Below, piece after piece: positions 15,262 through 22,417 of a DNA stretch of 35,186 nucleotides (its first letter is position 1; every line of letters starts with the position of its first letter). Below the pieces are notes generated by a model. That model was not told where the DNA came from, searched no databases, and saw only the letters and a program-made list of their open reading frames with translations. The stretch is from Verrucomicrobiaceae bacterium (GTDB taxonomy: Bacteria; Verrucomicrobiota; Verrucomicrobiia; Verrucomicrobiales; Verrucomicrobiaceae): positions 1 to 35,186 of the forward strand of contig JARXAL010000003.1 in assembly GCA_029865835.1 (NCBI GenBank). Reading direction: 5' to 3'. Made by a program: the position numbers and the translations under genes.

Positions 15262-15903
15262 CTAGGCGTTGGCATTTGCAGCGGAGTCGCCAGTAGTTCG
15301 GGCGGTTACAACCTCGCGGACGATGGCGGCGCGTGACCTATCACGCTCCGTTTCCATCGCCGTGTGATAGTCCGCCATGATCTGCGGCGGCACATTCACC
15401 ACGCCGTCCACCGTCTCGGGGTCGTAGCCGTGCGTATGATGCAGCACCGCCAGAGCCCCCCCGCTCATGCCGAGCTTTGCGACGAGCTTCGGCACTTCGC
15501 GAGTTGCTTTGTCGAGCAGCGCGAATGCCTTCTCCTCTTCGCTTCGGATCGTGTCGGCGATGTCTGGTAGTTCGTGTTGGTTCTGGCATTGCGCAGGTAG
15601 ATCGTCCCACCTCACCCGTTCGCGGCTTCGTCCGCACCATTGACATTCACAGTCACGCCACGGGCCATCGAAATTGTGCGCCCCTGGATTGTCGCGGATG
15701 TGCTGTGTGTGATACGCAAAATAAGCTTTCATCACTTCGTCTTTTGCGTCGGGATGTTCCTCAAAATACTTCTCGACGATTGGCCGCAAAGGCTTCGCCA
15801 CTTCGGGAGTCTCGGGAAGGCAAATGCCAACCAGACGCCGCAGCCAACCCCAGATGGGCCAGTTGTCGGACTTTGAGAGTTTGAGAGTTTCGATCATGTG
15901 CAT
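15262..15903 (-). CDS. Unknown 213-residue protein (cassette-like)
   Basis: Starts MHMIETLKLSKSDNWPIWGW. Residues about 25-85 are helical (VAKPLRPIVEKYFEEHPDAK, then YFAYHTQHIRDN). A possible metal-binding DCECQWCGRSRE follows near 90, then a helical C-terminus with HHTHGYDPETVDG. The stop codon lies in GCCTAG, the core-like word also found at 14297-14303. Composition differs from the ParB-like gene just upstream. Function unknown. Confidence 0.65.
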   Translation of the reverse strand: MHMIETLKLSKSDNWPIWGWLRRLVGICLPETPEVAKPLRPIVEKYFEEHPDAKDEVMKAYFAYHTQHIRDNPGAHNFDGPWRDCECQWCGRSRERVRWDDLPAQCQNQHELPDIADTIRSEEEKAFALLDKATREVPKLVAKLGMSGGALAVLHHTHGYDPETVDGVVNVPPQIMADYHTAMETERDRSRAAIVREVVTARTTGDSAANANA

Positions 15904-15915
15904 TGGACTTCGCGT

Positions 15916-17322
15916 TCACTCCCCCACCACCCCCGCCATCGCCGTCATGCCCTCCAGCGGATCCACCGCCCCATCACTCTCGATGCACAGCATCAGCATC
16001 AGCGCCCACCGGATCGCCCCCCGCTGCCCCATATCCCCCTGCACCCGCTCCCACAGCTCATCATACCCCCGGCACCCCGTCCACGCCTCCGCCGCCCCCG
16101 CATCCACATCCGTCGCCGCATGCACCAGGTGCGGCAGCAGCAGCTCCCACACCCCCGTCGTCATCGCCGCCGCCGGCCGCAGCGTGATCTTCTCCATAAT
16201 CCCCCCCAAAATCACCTTCATCCGCACCCCCATCTCATCCTCATATTCAGCCTCCTCATCCACCGCCACCTTCACCCCTCCCCCATCCCCCAGATCCACC
16301 CCAATCACCTCCACCGCACCGTCAACCTCATCACCCGCCCCCCGCTCACCCAATCCGCCATCCGCATTCCGCAATCCGCAATTCTGAGCCTCCGCCATCA
16401 CCAGCAGCTTCTTATTCACCACCTTCACCAGCTCATCTTTATGCAGCGGCGCCGCCACAACCTGAATCGGCACCCCCACCGCCTTCGCCCGCTCCCCCCA
16501 GGACAGCCGCACATCCCCCCGCACCGGAAAGCCATCGGCAAACTCAAAATCCCCCCACGGCTGCCCACTCTCCCCCTGCACAAACGTCCCCTTCTCCGCC
16601 CAAGGAATCACCTCATACCCCTCCGCCATCGGAAACTTCCTTTTCAATCCCGGCACCTTCCCCTCCCACTCCTTGCGCCACTTATTCGGCATCACATAAG
16701 TCGCCTGAATAAAAGCCTTCGCCTGCCCATGACTCATCACATCCCCCGTCACCTGATCCTTCAACACCAGCTGCGTCACCTTCCGTCTGTCCTCACCCTC
16801 CACCGCCAGCAAAAGCTCCGCCGTATTCACCGAAAGCACCCCCTTAGCCAGCGCCACCTTCGCCGCGCTAGGCAGCCCCGCCTCCAGATCCAGCCACAGC
16901 TGCACCCGTTCCACCTTCACCCCCATAGCCGGTGCCAGCTCCGCCGCCGTCATCCCCAGCGCCACCCCACCCCGCGCCGCCACACACCGCTCCCAGCTAT
17001 CCAGCGCATCCGTATGCCCATGATCCTGCAAAAGATAACGATACGCCCCCGCCTCATCCTCAAACTCCACCACCACCTGATCACACACCTCCCACCCCAG
17101 CAGCCGCATCGCCTCCAGCCGCCGATGCCCCTTCAAAACATAGTCCCCATCCACCCGCACCCAAACATGGATCGCATCTTGCAGCCCGATCGCCGCCAGC
17201 GACTCCGCCAGCACCTCCACCCCGCGATACACCCCCTGCCTCGGATTCTTCTCCCAAGCCCGCACCCGCGCCAAACTCCGCCCCCGCACCAAAGTCCCCA
17301 AACTCTTCTGATCATTGCTCAT
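15916..17322 (-). CDS. ParB-like protein
   Basis: A 468-residue protein. Residues 18-80 form a ParB/Srx N-terminal domain: KNPRQGVYRGVEVLAESLAA, then YVLKGHRRLEAMRLLGW with the GHRR box at 65-68 that in ParB binds CTP. An HTH-like segment follows at 124-150 (MTAAELAPAMGVKVERVQLW). The long C-terminal part is unassigned. About residue 305 a dispersed repeat (NCGLRNADGGLG) is translated in frame. In a phage early operon it may act in replication, regulation or partition. An ATG at 17334 would add four residues. Confidence 0.8.
   Translation of the reverse strand: MSNDQKSLGTLVRGRSLARVRAWEKNPRQGVYRGVEVLAESLAAIGLQDAIHVWVRVDGDYVLKGHRRLEAMRLLGWEVCDQVVVEFEDEAGAYRYLLQDHGHTDALDSWERCVAARGGVALGMTAAELAPAMGVKVERVQLWLDLEAGLPSAAKVALAKGVLSVNTAELLLAVEGEDRRKVTQLVLKDQVTGDVMSHGQAKAFIQATYVMPNKWRKEWEGKVPGLKRKFPMAEGYEVIPWAEKGTFVQGESGQPWGDFEFADGFPVRGDVRLSWGERAKAVGVPIQVVAAPLHKDELVKVVNKKLLVMAEAQNCGLRNADGGLGERGAGDEVDGAVEVIGVDLGDGGGVKVAVDEEAEYEDEMGVRMKVILGGIMEKITLRPAAAMTTGVWELLLPHLVHAATDVDAGAAEAWTGCRGYDELWERVQGDMGQRGAIRWALMLMLCIESDGAVDPLEGMTAMAGVVGE
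16351..16385 (-). repeat. Dispersed repeat, GLRNAD type, copy 1 (inside the parB-like gene)
   Basis: A series of near-tandem CCGCAATC/CCGCATTC words. On the minus strand it translates in frame as NCGLRNADGGLG. A second copy is at 18822-18853. The element is familiar from environmental bacterial genomes, by memory. Confidence 0.75.
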
Positions 17323-17331
17323 AGTCGTATT

Positions 17332-17356
17332 CATTCGTGTTATTCGTGGTTAAAAA
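17332..17356 (-). repeat. Dispersed repeat fragment, CACGAAT type, before the parB-like gene
   Basis: On the minus strand it reads TTTTTAACCACGAATAACAC followed by GAATG, the kind of CACGAAT repeat common between genes in Verrucomicrobia-like genomes. It forms the leader of the ParB-like gene and supplies a possible ATG at 17334. Confidence 0.6.
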
Positions 17357-17369
17357 CTAAGTTAGAAAA

Positions 17370-18245
17370 TCACACCCCCAACCTCCGCCGCTCCGCCGCC
17401 TCATGCAGCGCATCCAGCCGCAACCGCAACTGCCCCGCACTCAACCCCCGAAACTCCGCCTTCATCGGCACCGGCTCCGCCCGCACCCGGATCCGCCCCA
17501 CCATCTCATACACCTCATCCGTCAGCACCCGCACCTCCTCCCGCACCCGCACCGACTCCTCATCCTCATCCTCATCCACCACCTTCACCCCACCCTTCCT
17601 GTTATGATTGCCCCGCTGCACCACCTCATAACTCACCCGCGCCGCCCTCGCCTTTTGAAACCACAGCACTGCCGGCTCCCGCATCGTCAACCGCATCCCG
17701 CACTTATCCATATCCGCCTGAATCTTCATCATCGCCGCACAGATCGCCGAACGCTTATTGGTCGCCCGCAGCCCCCACAGCAGACCAATGCTCTCCATGC
17801 ACGGCAGTGCCTCCCGCACCACCGGCCCCCGCTCCAGCATATAGGCCAGAAGCGAAACCCGCCGCCCCAGCTCCATCAGCCCACCCGCATCCCCACGCAC
17901 CAACTCACCCACCCGCCACCGATCCACCAGCTCCACCTCCGCCGCCCCCGCCAGATCCAGCCCACAGCACCCACCCACCAAAGCCCGATCCCCCTTACTC
18001 AGCCTCACCCCCGCCAACCCAAGGCCCGGACACAGCACCCCCAGCATCCACCACATCCGCGCCCCCATCACCCCCAGCCCAGGCCGGCCACCCACCGCAT
18101 TACACAGCAGCAGCGAAAGCAGACTCAACCGCGCCGGACTCACATCCACCCCCATCACCCCCTCCTCCTCACCCATAAGCACATCCACCGGCGTCTCATC
18201 GACCACCGCCGCCCACGTCCCATCCACCCAAGCCCCACTCATCAT
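17370..18245 (-). CDS. Unknown 291-residue early protein
   Basis: Starts MMSGAWVDGTWAAVVDETPV and overlaps the previous stop by ATGA. Two hydrophobic stretches lie in the first third (RLSLLSLLLCNAVGG, MWWMLGVLCPGLGLAGV). The C-terminal half is charged and helical, with an acidic VVDEDEDEESVRV and an Arg/Glu-rich end. No family recognised. It lies just upstream of the ParB-like gene. Confidence 0.7.
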   Translation of the reverse strand: MMSGAWVDGTWAAVVDETPVDVLMGEEEGVMGVDVSPARLSLLSLLLCNAVGGRPGLGVMGARMWWMLGVLCPGLGLAGVRLSKGDRALVGGCCGLDLAGAAEVELVDRWRVGELVRGDAGGLMELGRRVSLLAYMLERGPVVREALPCMESIGLLWGLRATNKRSAICAAMMKIQADMDKCGMRLTMREPAVLWFQKARAARVSYEVVQRGNHNRKGGVKVVDEDEDEESVRVREEVRVLTDEVYEMVGRIRVRAEPVPMKAEFRGLSAGQLRLRLDALHEAAERRRLGV

Positions 18246-18487
18246 ACCCCCACCTCCTCTAAAAGCGATCTATCCCCAGCCCACAGCAAACCCCGCCGCA
18301 TCGCCGCCAGCTCCGCCACCTCAGCCTCCCGCAGACCCTGAAACGCCATCTGCAACCACGTCAACCGCAGCCGCAACCGCACCAGCGCATCCTCCGCCGC
18401 CTCATCCAGCCCCGCCACCAAATCCAGCTCCTGCCGCATCGCCCCCACCGTCTCCATCATCTCCCGTCTCATCACCGCCGCAGTCAC
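18242..18487 (-). CDS. Unknown 81-residue helical early protein
   Basis: GTG at 18487 overlaps the preceding stop (GTGA) and gives MTAAVMRREMMETVGAMRQE. The protein is almost entirely helical with heptad-like Leu spacing (EDALVRLRLRLTWLQMAF) and may form a coiled coil. Coupled by ATGA to the next gene. Function unknown. Confidence 0.6.
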   Translation of the reverse strand: MTAAVMRREMMETVGAMRQELDLVAGLDEAAEDALVRLRLRLTWLQMAFQGLREAEVAELAAMRRGLLWAGDRSLLEEVGV

Positions 18488-18762
18488 AGCCCACCCCCTT
18501 CCCACTTCACACCCGCCAGCATCGCCTCACTCTCACGCCGCGCATAAAGCTCCCTCACCGACTCCACCTCCCTCACCTTCAAAACCCGATCCTCCAACAC
18601 CCCCTCACAAAGTGCCCGATCATCCCCCACCAACCCCCACTCCCCCGACAAATCCAGCAGCACCCCCGCCATCACCCGCACCTCCAGCATCTCACCCGCC
18701 CATCCCGAACGGATCACCCCCACCTCATCAGCCAACTCAAAAACATCAGAAATCGCACTCAT
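18484..18762 (-). CDS. Unknown 92-residue early protein
   Basis: Starts MSAISDVFELADEVGVIRSG and is acidic and helical. Its leader TTTTTTT lies at the end of a dispersed GGATTAACAGGATT element. It overlaps the next gene by GTGA. No family recognised. Confidence 0.6.
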   Translation of the reverse strand: MSAISDVFELADEVGVIRSGWAGEMLEVRVMAGVLLDLSGEWGLVGDDRALCEGVLEDRVLKVREVESVRELYARRESEAMLAGVKWEGGGL

Positions 18763-18768
18763 AAAAAA

Positions 18769-18782
18769 ATCCTGTTAATCCA
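18769..18782 (-). repeat. Short dispersed repeat GGATTAACAGGATT, copy 1
   Basis: One unit lies directly upstream of the start at 18762. Two more units are at 20194-20228. This sequence is common between genes in many environmental genomes (from memory). Confidence 0.6.
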
Positions 18783-18792
18783 TTCACAAAAA

Positions 18793-19068
18793 TCACAGCC
18801 CATTCCCCGTCTTCCCAGAGCCAATCCGCAATCTGCAATCCGCATTCCGAAATCCAGGATACTCCCCACTCGCCACCCGCAGACTCACCGCCTCCACATC
18901 CGCCCACCTGTAAAACACCGAATCCCGCCCCCGCCCCGTCTTCCGCACACACGCCTTCAGCCACCCAAACTTCACCGCATCCTCAAACACCCCACGGCGC
19001 AAATACCCAATCGCCTCACTCTGAGACAAATGATGCGGCACCGGCAGCCTGGACAAACGCCCACTCAC
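18793..19068 (-). CDS. Putative small DNA-binding protein (excisionase/MerR-type HTH)
   Basis: A 91-residue protein with GTG start at 19068 overlapping the previous stop (GTGA). Residues 13-60 (HLSQSEAIGYLRRGVFEDAV, later VFYRWADVEAVSLRVASG) have the layout of excisionase-like winged HTH domains: two helices, a basic turn, a beta wing and a final helix. The last 18 residues (FRNADCRLRIGSG) come from a dispersed repeat read in frame, an acquired tail. It could regulate or act in excision. Confidence 0.55.
   Translation of the reverse strand: MSGRLSRLPVPHHLSQSEAIGYLRRGVFEDAVKFGWLKACVRKTGRGRDSVFYRWADVEAVSLRVASGEYPGFRNADCRLRIGSGKTGNGL
18822..18853 (-). repeat. Dispersed repeat, GLRNAD type, copy 2
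   Basis: Related to 16351-16385 and forms the C-terminal codons of the gene at 18793-19068, in another register (FRNADCRLRIG). Confidence 0.7.
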
Positions 19069-19874
19069 AGCCCGCCCCCCTTCTCCATATTGTTCAGCCG
19101 CATCAACCCAACCTCCAAAGCCTTCAGCGTCTTCAACGTCGGCAGCTTGGCCGCGCGAAAATCCTTCACCGCCTGATCACTCAACCCACTCGCCCGCGTC
19201 AGATCCACCATCCACAGCCGCCGCATCATCCGCCCCTTCTCAAACCGCCCCCAAGCCACCCGCACCCGCCCCAGCGTCGCCTCCACCACCTCCACATGCG
19301 CCCGCATCACCGGCAGCGCCTGCTTCACCCACCCAATCATCTGCGGCGTCCACGCCTTCCCCTTCTCCAGCCCATTCAAAAACGCCCCTTCCGTCCCACC
19401 CATCTTCCGCACCGCCCCAATCATCATCGACCGCGCCCCATCCATGCGATTCATCCTCCCCGAAAGCGCCCGATACTGCTCCACCAGCACCCCCTGCTCA
19501 CTCGAAACCGCCCGCTTAGATCGCCCCAGCCCAGGCGCAAAAACGCACCCCACCTTCCCAAACGGCACCGCCCGCACCACCCGCAGCTTCCTCTTCCCCC
19601 GCCGCACCCGCGCCTCCAAAATCGCCCGCGCCTTCTTCCTCTTCCCCTCAGCCCCCAACTGCCACCCCGCATCCACGATCGGCACCGAAACCTCTTGGGG
19701 AAGCTCCCCCAAAATCTCCACCTCCAGCTTCACCTCCTCCAGCTTCAACTCCCCACGTCGAAACAGCGCAAAATTGATCTTCTTATCATCCTCATTCGTC
19801 CCCGGCATATCCCGCCACCGATACCCCCCAAACGACATCTCCCACGGCCGCAGCTCAACCAAAGCCTCACACAT
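19065..19874 (-). CDS. Unknown early protein with a C-terminal HTH-like segment
   Basis: 269 residues, starting MCEALVELRPWEMSFGGYRW at the ATG that overlaps the upstream stop by one base (TGATG); a longer frame to 20006 would include a dispersed repeat. The middle is basic (LEARVRRGKRKLRVVRAV). The end (LTRASGLSDQAVKDFRAAKL, then PTLKTLKALEVGLMRL) reads like an XRE-type helix-turn-helix. Possibly a regulator or replication accessory protein. Function unproven. Confidence 0.6.
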   Translation of the reverse strand: MCEALVELRPWEMSFGGYRWRDMPGTNEDDKKINFALFRRGELKLEEVKLEVEILGELPQEVSVPIVDAGWQLGAEGKRKKARAILEARVRRGKRKLRVVRAVPFGKVGCVFAPGLGRSKRAVSSEQGVLVEQYRALSGRMNRMDGARSMMIGAVRKMGGTEGAFLNGLEKGKAWTPQMIGWVKQALPVMRAHVEVVEATLGRVRVAWGRFEKGRMMRRLWMVDLTRASGLSDQAVKDFRAAKLPTLKTLKALEVGLMRLNNMEKGGGL

Positions 19875-20185
19875 CACATCACCCCCCCTTCCATCTTCGT
19901 GCCTTCGTGCCTTCGTGTGACCCCAATCCACCCCCCGTCCGGCCTCGCCACCACCCGCATCATCGGCCTCGGCGTGATCCGCCCTAGCCCCTCCTCCCGC
20001 CCCCAACCCCGCCCCGCATCAAACCCCTCATCGATCGCCCGTCTCACAGACCCCGCATCCCCGCCCCCCCGTCTCCGCCTCGGCCTCATCGGCCTCAGCA
20101 CAAACGCCGAAACAATCGCCAAACAAAGCACCGCCCCCGTCACCATCCCACCCAAAAAAAGCTCACTGTTAGAATAGATATTCAT
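19874..20185 (-). CDS. Small membrane-anchored early protein
   Basis: 103 residues. Residues 8-32 (ELFLGGMVTGAVLCLAIVSA, FVL) form one membrane helix followed by a very basic RPMRPRRRRGGG, so the C-terminus should be cytoplasmic. The C-terminus (GVTRRHEGTKMEGG) is a dispersed repeat read in frame. A TTTTGATTTTATG leader is used. Function unknown. Confidence 0.6.
   Translation of the reverse strand: MNIYSNSELFLGGMVTGAVLCLAIVSAFVLRPMRPRRRRGGGDAGSVRRAIDEGFDAGRGWGREEGLGRITPRPMMRVVARPDGGWIGVTRRHEGTKMEGGVM
19895..19921 (-). repeat. Dispersed repeat, TKARRHE type, copy 2
   Basis: Same 27-bp core as 12503-12529, here forming the 3' coding end of the gene at 19874-20185 in a different reading frame (VTRRHEGTK). 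Confidence 0.85.
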
Positions 20186-20193
20186 AAAATCAA

Positions 20194-20228
20194 AATCCTG
20201 TTAATCCTAAAAAATCCTGTTAATCCTG
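20194..20228 (-). repeat. Short dispersed repeat GGATTAACAGGATT, two tandem units
   Basis: Two copies of AATCCTGTTAATCCT (plus strand) separated by AAAA, in the gap between the genes at 20220-20489 and 19874-20185. The second unit overlaps the stop region of the upstream gene. Confidence 0.7.
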
Positions 20229-20489
20229 TCCCAAAGCAGCCCCCGCCGCCTTCAGCATCCGCCCCCACATCGGCGTCCCACTCACCGCCGCCAGCCACGC
20301 CTCCTCCGGTCGCACCGCCCGCACCCGCACCATCTCCACCGGCACATGCGGCAGCAGCTCAAACACCCGCCGCACCTTCACCTCCGCCTCCATCACCGCC
20401 AGCCAATCCACCTCCGCCCGCACCATCACCATCGCCGTATAGCAATACAAAGGCGACTCAAACCCCATCAAAACCTCAAAGCACCTCAT
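20220..20489 (-). CDS. Unknown 89-residue early protein
   Basis: Starts MRCFEVLMGFESPLYCYTAM at the ATG overlapping the previous stop (TGATG); a GTG three bases earlier is the alternative. Mixed alpha/beta with a central helix WLAVMEAEVKVRRVFELL. Codons at its 3' end run into a dispersed repeat. No family recognised. Confidence 0.6.
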   Translation of the reverse strand: MRCFEVLMGFESPLYCYTAMVMVRAEVDWLAVMEAEVKVRRVFELLPHVPVEMVRVRAVRPEEAWLAAVSGTPMWGRMLKAAGAALGQD

Positions 20490-20974
20490 CACGCCCCCCT
20501 CCCTTCTCCCACCACCACCAAACTCTTACACATCCCATTCGCCACCGCCCCAGCACCCTCCCGCCACCGCCTCCACCGCTCATTGGACTGAGCATAGACC
20601 CGCTCCAACCGCTTACACAGCAGCTCCCAAAGCCCCCACTGTCTCGATTCTGCCAATTCTAAACGCAAAGCCTGAAGCCGCGCCTCACGCGCCCACAGCG
20701 CACTCAACTCATCATCGATCGCCCCCCTACGCCGCACCGGCACCCCCACCACCTCCAGCGCCACAAAACCCAGCGGCCCATACCGCACCCCATCCTCATT
20801 CAGCCCCACCGGCTGCATCTCCACCGTCACCTCCATCACCTTCGTGCATTCGTGCATTCGTGTGACACCCTCACCCAACCCACAAACATCAGCAGTCCCC
20901 ACCTCCTGCACGCAACCCATCGACTGCTCCAGCGTGCCCCCTAGCGTTTTTCTCTTATTCTTAGTCTCAGTCAT
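20489..20974 (-). CDS. Unknown 161-residue early protein, first gene after the RHH regulator
   Basis: Starts MTETKNKRKTLGGTLEQSMG. A dispersed repeat is translated in frame near residues 38-48 (VTRMHECTKVM). The C-terminal half is helical and charged (ALWAREARLQALRLELAESR, then RLERVYAQSNERWRRWREGA). The start at 20974 is preferred over 20992 because MTETKNKRK reads as a normal N-terminus; this is a judgement. Function unknown. Confidence 0.6.
   Translation of the reverse strand: MTETKNKRKTLGGTLEQSMGCVQEVGTADVCGLGEGVTRMHECTKVMEVTVEMQPVGLNEDGVRYGPLGFVALEVVGVPVRRRGAIDDELSALWAREARLQALRLELAESRQWGLWELLCKRLERVYAQSNERWRRWREGAGAVANGMCKSLVVVGEGRGA
20839..20866 (-). repeat. Dispersed repeat, variant TRMHE type, copy 3
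   Basis: CTTCGTGCATTCGTGCATTC followed by GTGTGAC, a variant of the units at 12503 and 19895 with CATTCGTG in place of CCTTCGTG. Translated in frame in the host gene as TRMHECTK. Confidence 0.75.
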
Positions 20975-21024
20975 TCGCGTTGTCCTCCGCAATGTTTTTT
21001 TGGTTGTTTATTATCCCTTGAAAA

Positions 21025-21225
21025 TCATGCCGCCACCGGCCCCGTCAGTTGCGCCAGCAGCACCGGCAACCCACGCTCCAAAGCCAGCCGCATCGTGTCC
21101 TGCTTGCTCAGCTTCACCGCCACCGACGCCTCATCGATCTGCTCCGCCAACTCCACCGGCAGCGCCAAAGGCACCTGAACCTTGCCCAGCTTGCGTCTCT
21201 CACTTTCATCACGTCTCTCGCTCAT
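21025..21225 (-). CDS. Ribbon-helix-helix repressor candidate (leftward member of the switch)
   Basis: 66 residues. After a charged N-terminus, KVQVPLALPVELAEQIDEAS forms the strand and first helix of a CopG/Arc-type ribbon-helix-helix, and LSKQDTMRLALERGLPVLL the second helix. Such proteins bind operators as dimers through the paired strands. It is clearly related to the divergent gene at 21315-21575 and shares an 89-bp control region with it. First gene of the leftward early operon, so probably the Cro-like member, by position. Confidence 0.75.
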   Translation of the reverse strand: MSERRDESERRKLGKVQVPLALPVELAEQIDEASVAVKLSKQDTMRLALERGLPVLLAQLTGPVAA

Positions 21226-21314
21226 GTCCTAACTGATATACGTTTCTTATATCAAGTCAAAGAGAAAAAAGAAGAAACTTCTATCAAAGCCCTCAAACAC
21301 CCGTAAAATCAGCC
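21226..21314. promoter_or_regulatory. Divergent control region with operator palindrome
   Basis: TGATATA (21234-21240) and TATATCA (21248-21254) form a perfect 7-bp inverted repeat around a 7-base spacer, just upstream of the leftward RHH gene. On the minus strand a TTGACT near 21256-21261 could be a -35 element with the palindrome covering the -10 position. Binding here would block the leftward early promoter. The promoter calls are tentative; the palindrome is directly visible. Confidence 0.55.
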
Positions 21315-21575
21315 ATGTCCCAATCTTCCAAACCTGTCCCCTTAGCCGTTCCTAACGAACTGCTAACGCAGATCGACACCGCCGCCACCCGCACAGGCCG
21401 CAGCCGCTCCGAACTCATGCGGCTCGCCATCGAAATCGGCCTAGCCGACCTCAAAGCCATCAACTACGACATCGCCTCCACCATCAGCAACGCCGCGCAC
21501 CGACCGGATCTCGCCCTTGTCGCCGAAACCCCCACCCCATACAGCGTGCCCGGGAAGCAAAACCGCGCGGGCTAG
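21315..21575 (+). CDS. Ribbon-helix-helix repressor candidate (rightward member of the switch)
   Basis: 86 residues. KPVPLAVPNELLTQIDTAAT and RSRSELMRLAIEIGLADLKA match the leftward RHH protein position by position (PLA.P.EL..QID.A, then S..MRLA.E.GL), so the two are paralogues. The C-terminal 40 residues are unique. It is transcribed towards the integrase and membrane genes, as lysogeny genes would be, so it is the better candidate for the maintenance repressor. No CI-like protein is seen in the window. Confidence 0.75.
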   Translation: MSQSSKPVPLAVPNELLTQIDTAATRTGRSRSELMRLAIEIGLADLKAINYDIASTISNAAHRPDLALVAETPTPYSVPGKQNRAG

Positions 21576-21683
21576 AAAAAACTTATAACGCCGAAAACTT
21601 TTCCCTAAATATTCGGCATTACCTTGTAAGAAACCTCATTGCCTTTCGAACGCAAGCTTGACTCATCTGCTAGATTGGAGCCG

Positions 21684-21965
21684 ATGAAAAAACAAACCTG
21701 GCGCACCACCCGCAAAGAGCACATCAGCGGCTCCCGCCCATTAGCGATCCTGCTACTCCTCATCGGCCTATACATCGGCCTATTCATCCAGCCCCTCATC
21801 GGCCTCATCATCTTCCTAATCGGCATCTTTGCAGACTCCAAACACCAGCGCCGGCACATCTGCTGCTATTGCGGAAACACCGTCACCCCCACCTCGTTAA
21901 TGTGCCCCACCTGTCACGCCGACGAAAGCACCGCCATAGCAGAAGCCGCAGCCACCAAAGCCTAA
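21684..21965 (+). CDS. Membrane protein with zinc ribbon, possible superinfection exclusion factor
   Basis: 93 residues from MKKQTWRTTRKEHISGSRPL. Two closely spaced membrane helices (LAILLLLIGLYIGLFI and PLIGLIIFLIGIFA) are followed by a cytoplasmic zinc ribbon, CCYCGNTVTPTSLMCPTC. A longer frame starts at 21639, but the ATG at 21684 gives a normal basic N-terminus. Located in the lysogeny region between repressor and att site, where exclusion genes often lie; that role is a guess. Confidence 0.65.
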   Translation: MKKQTWRTTRKEHISGSRPLAILLLLIGLYIGLFIQPLIGLIIFLIGIFADSKHQRRHICCYCGNTVTPTSLMCPTCHADESTAIAEAAATKA

Positions 21966-22064
21966 AAAGCCGACGCCGCCGCCCTCAAAAAGCACCCGCA
22001 CCTTCAGCGCAAATAGCGCCAATAAGCCGCACCCGCAAAGCCCAGGCCCACACAAAAACGCCTC

Positions 22065-22379
<315 letters not shown>

Positions 22380-22417
22380 CTTGCTATTTATGCCATTTAC
22401 CCGCTAATTGACAGACC

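Larger units (their letters stand above)
13923..15903. mobile_element. Cassette-like block of five small genes next to the integron-type integrase
   Basis: The block differs from the rest of the genome: the plus strand is no longer strongly C-rich, codon use is mixed, and two genes have clear Shine-Dalgarno sites. Its genes are unrelated small unknowns, and gene ends carry core-like sequences (GCCTAGC twice, GCTAAAC, CCCGAAC) with attC-like palindromes between genes. It lies directly against the 5' end of intI. Gene orientation (towards intI) is opposite to the classical class 1 layout, so the integron reading is an inference. Confidence 0.55.
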
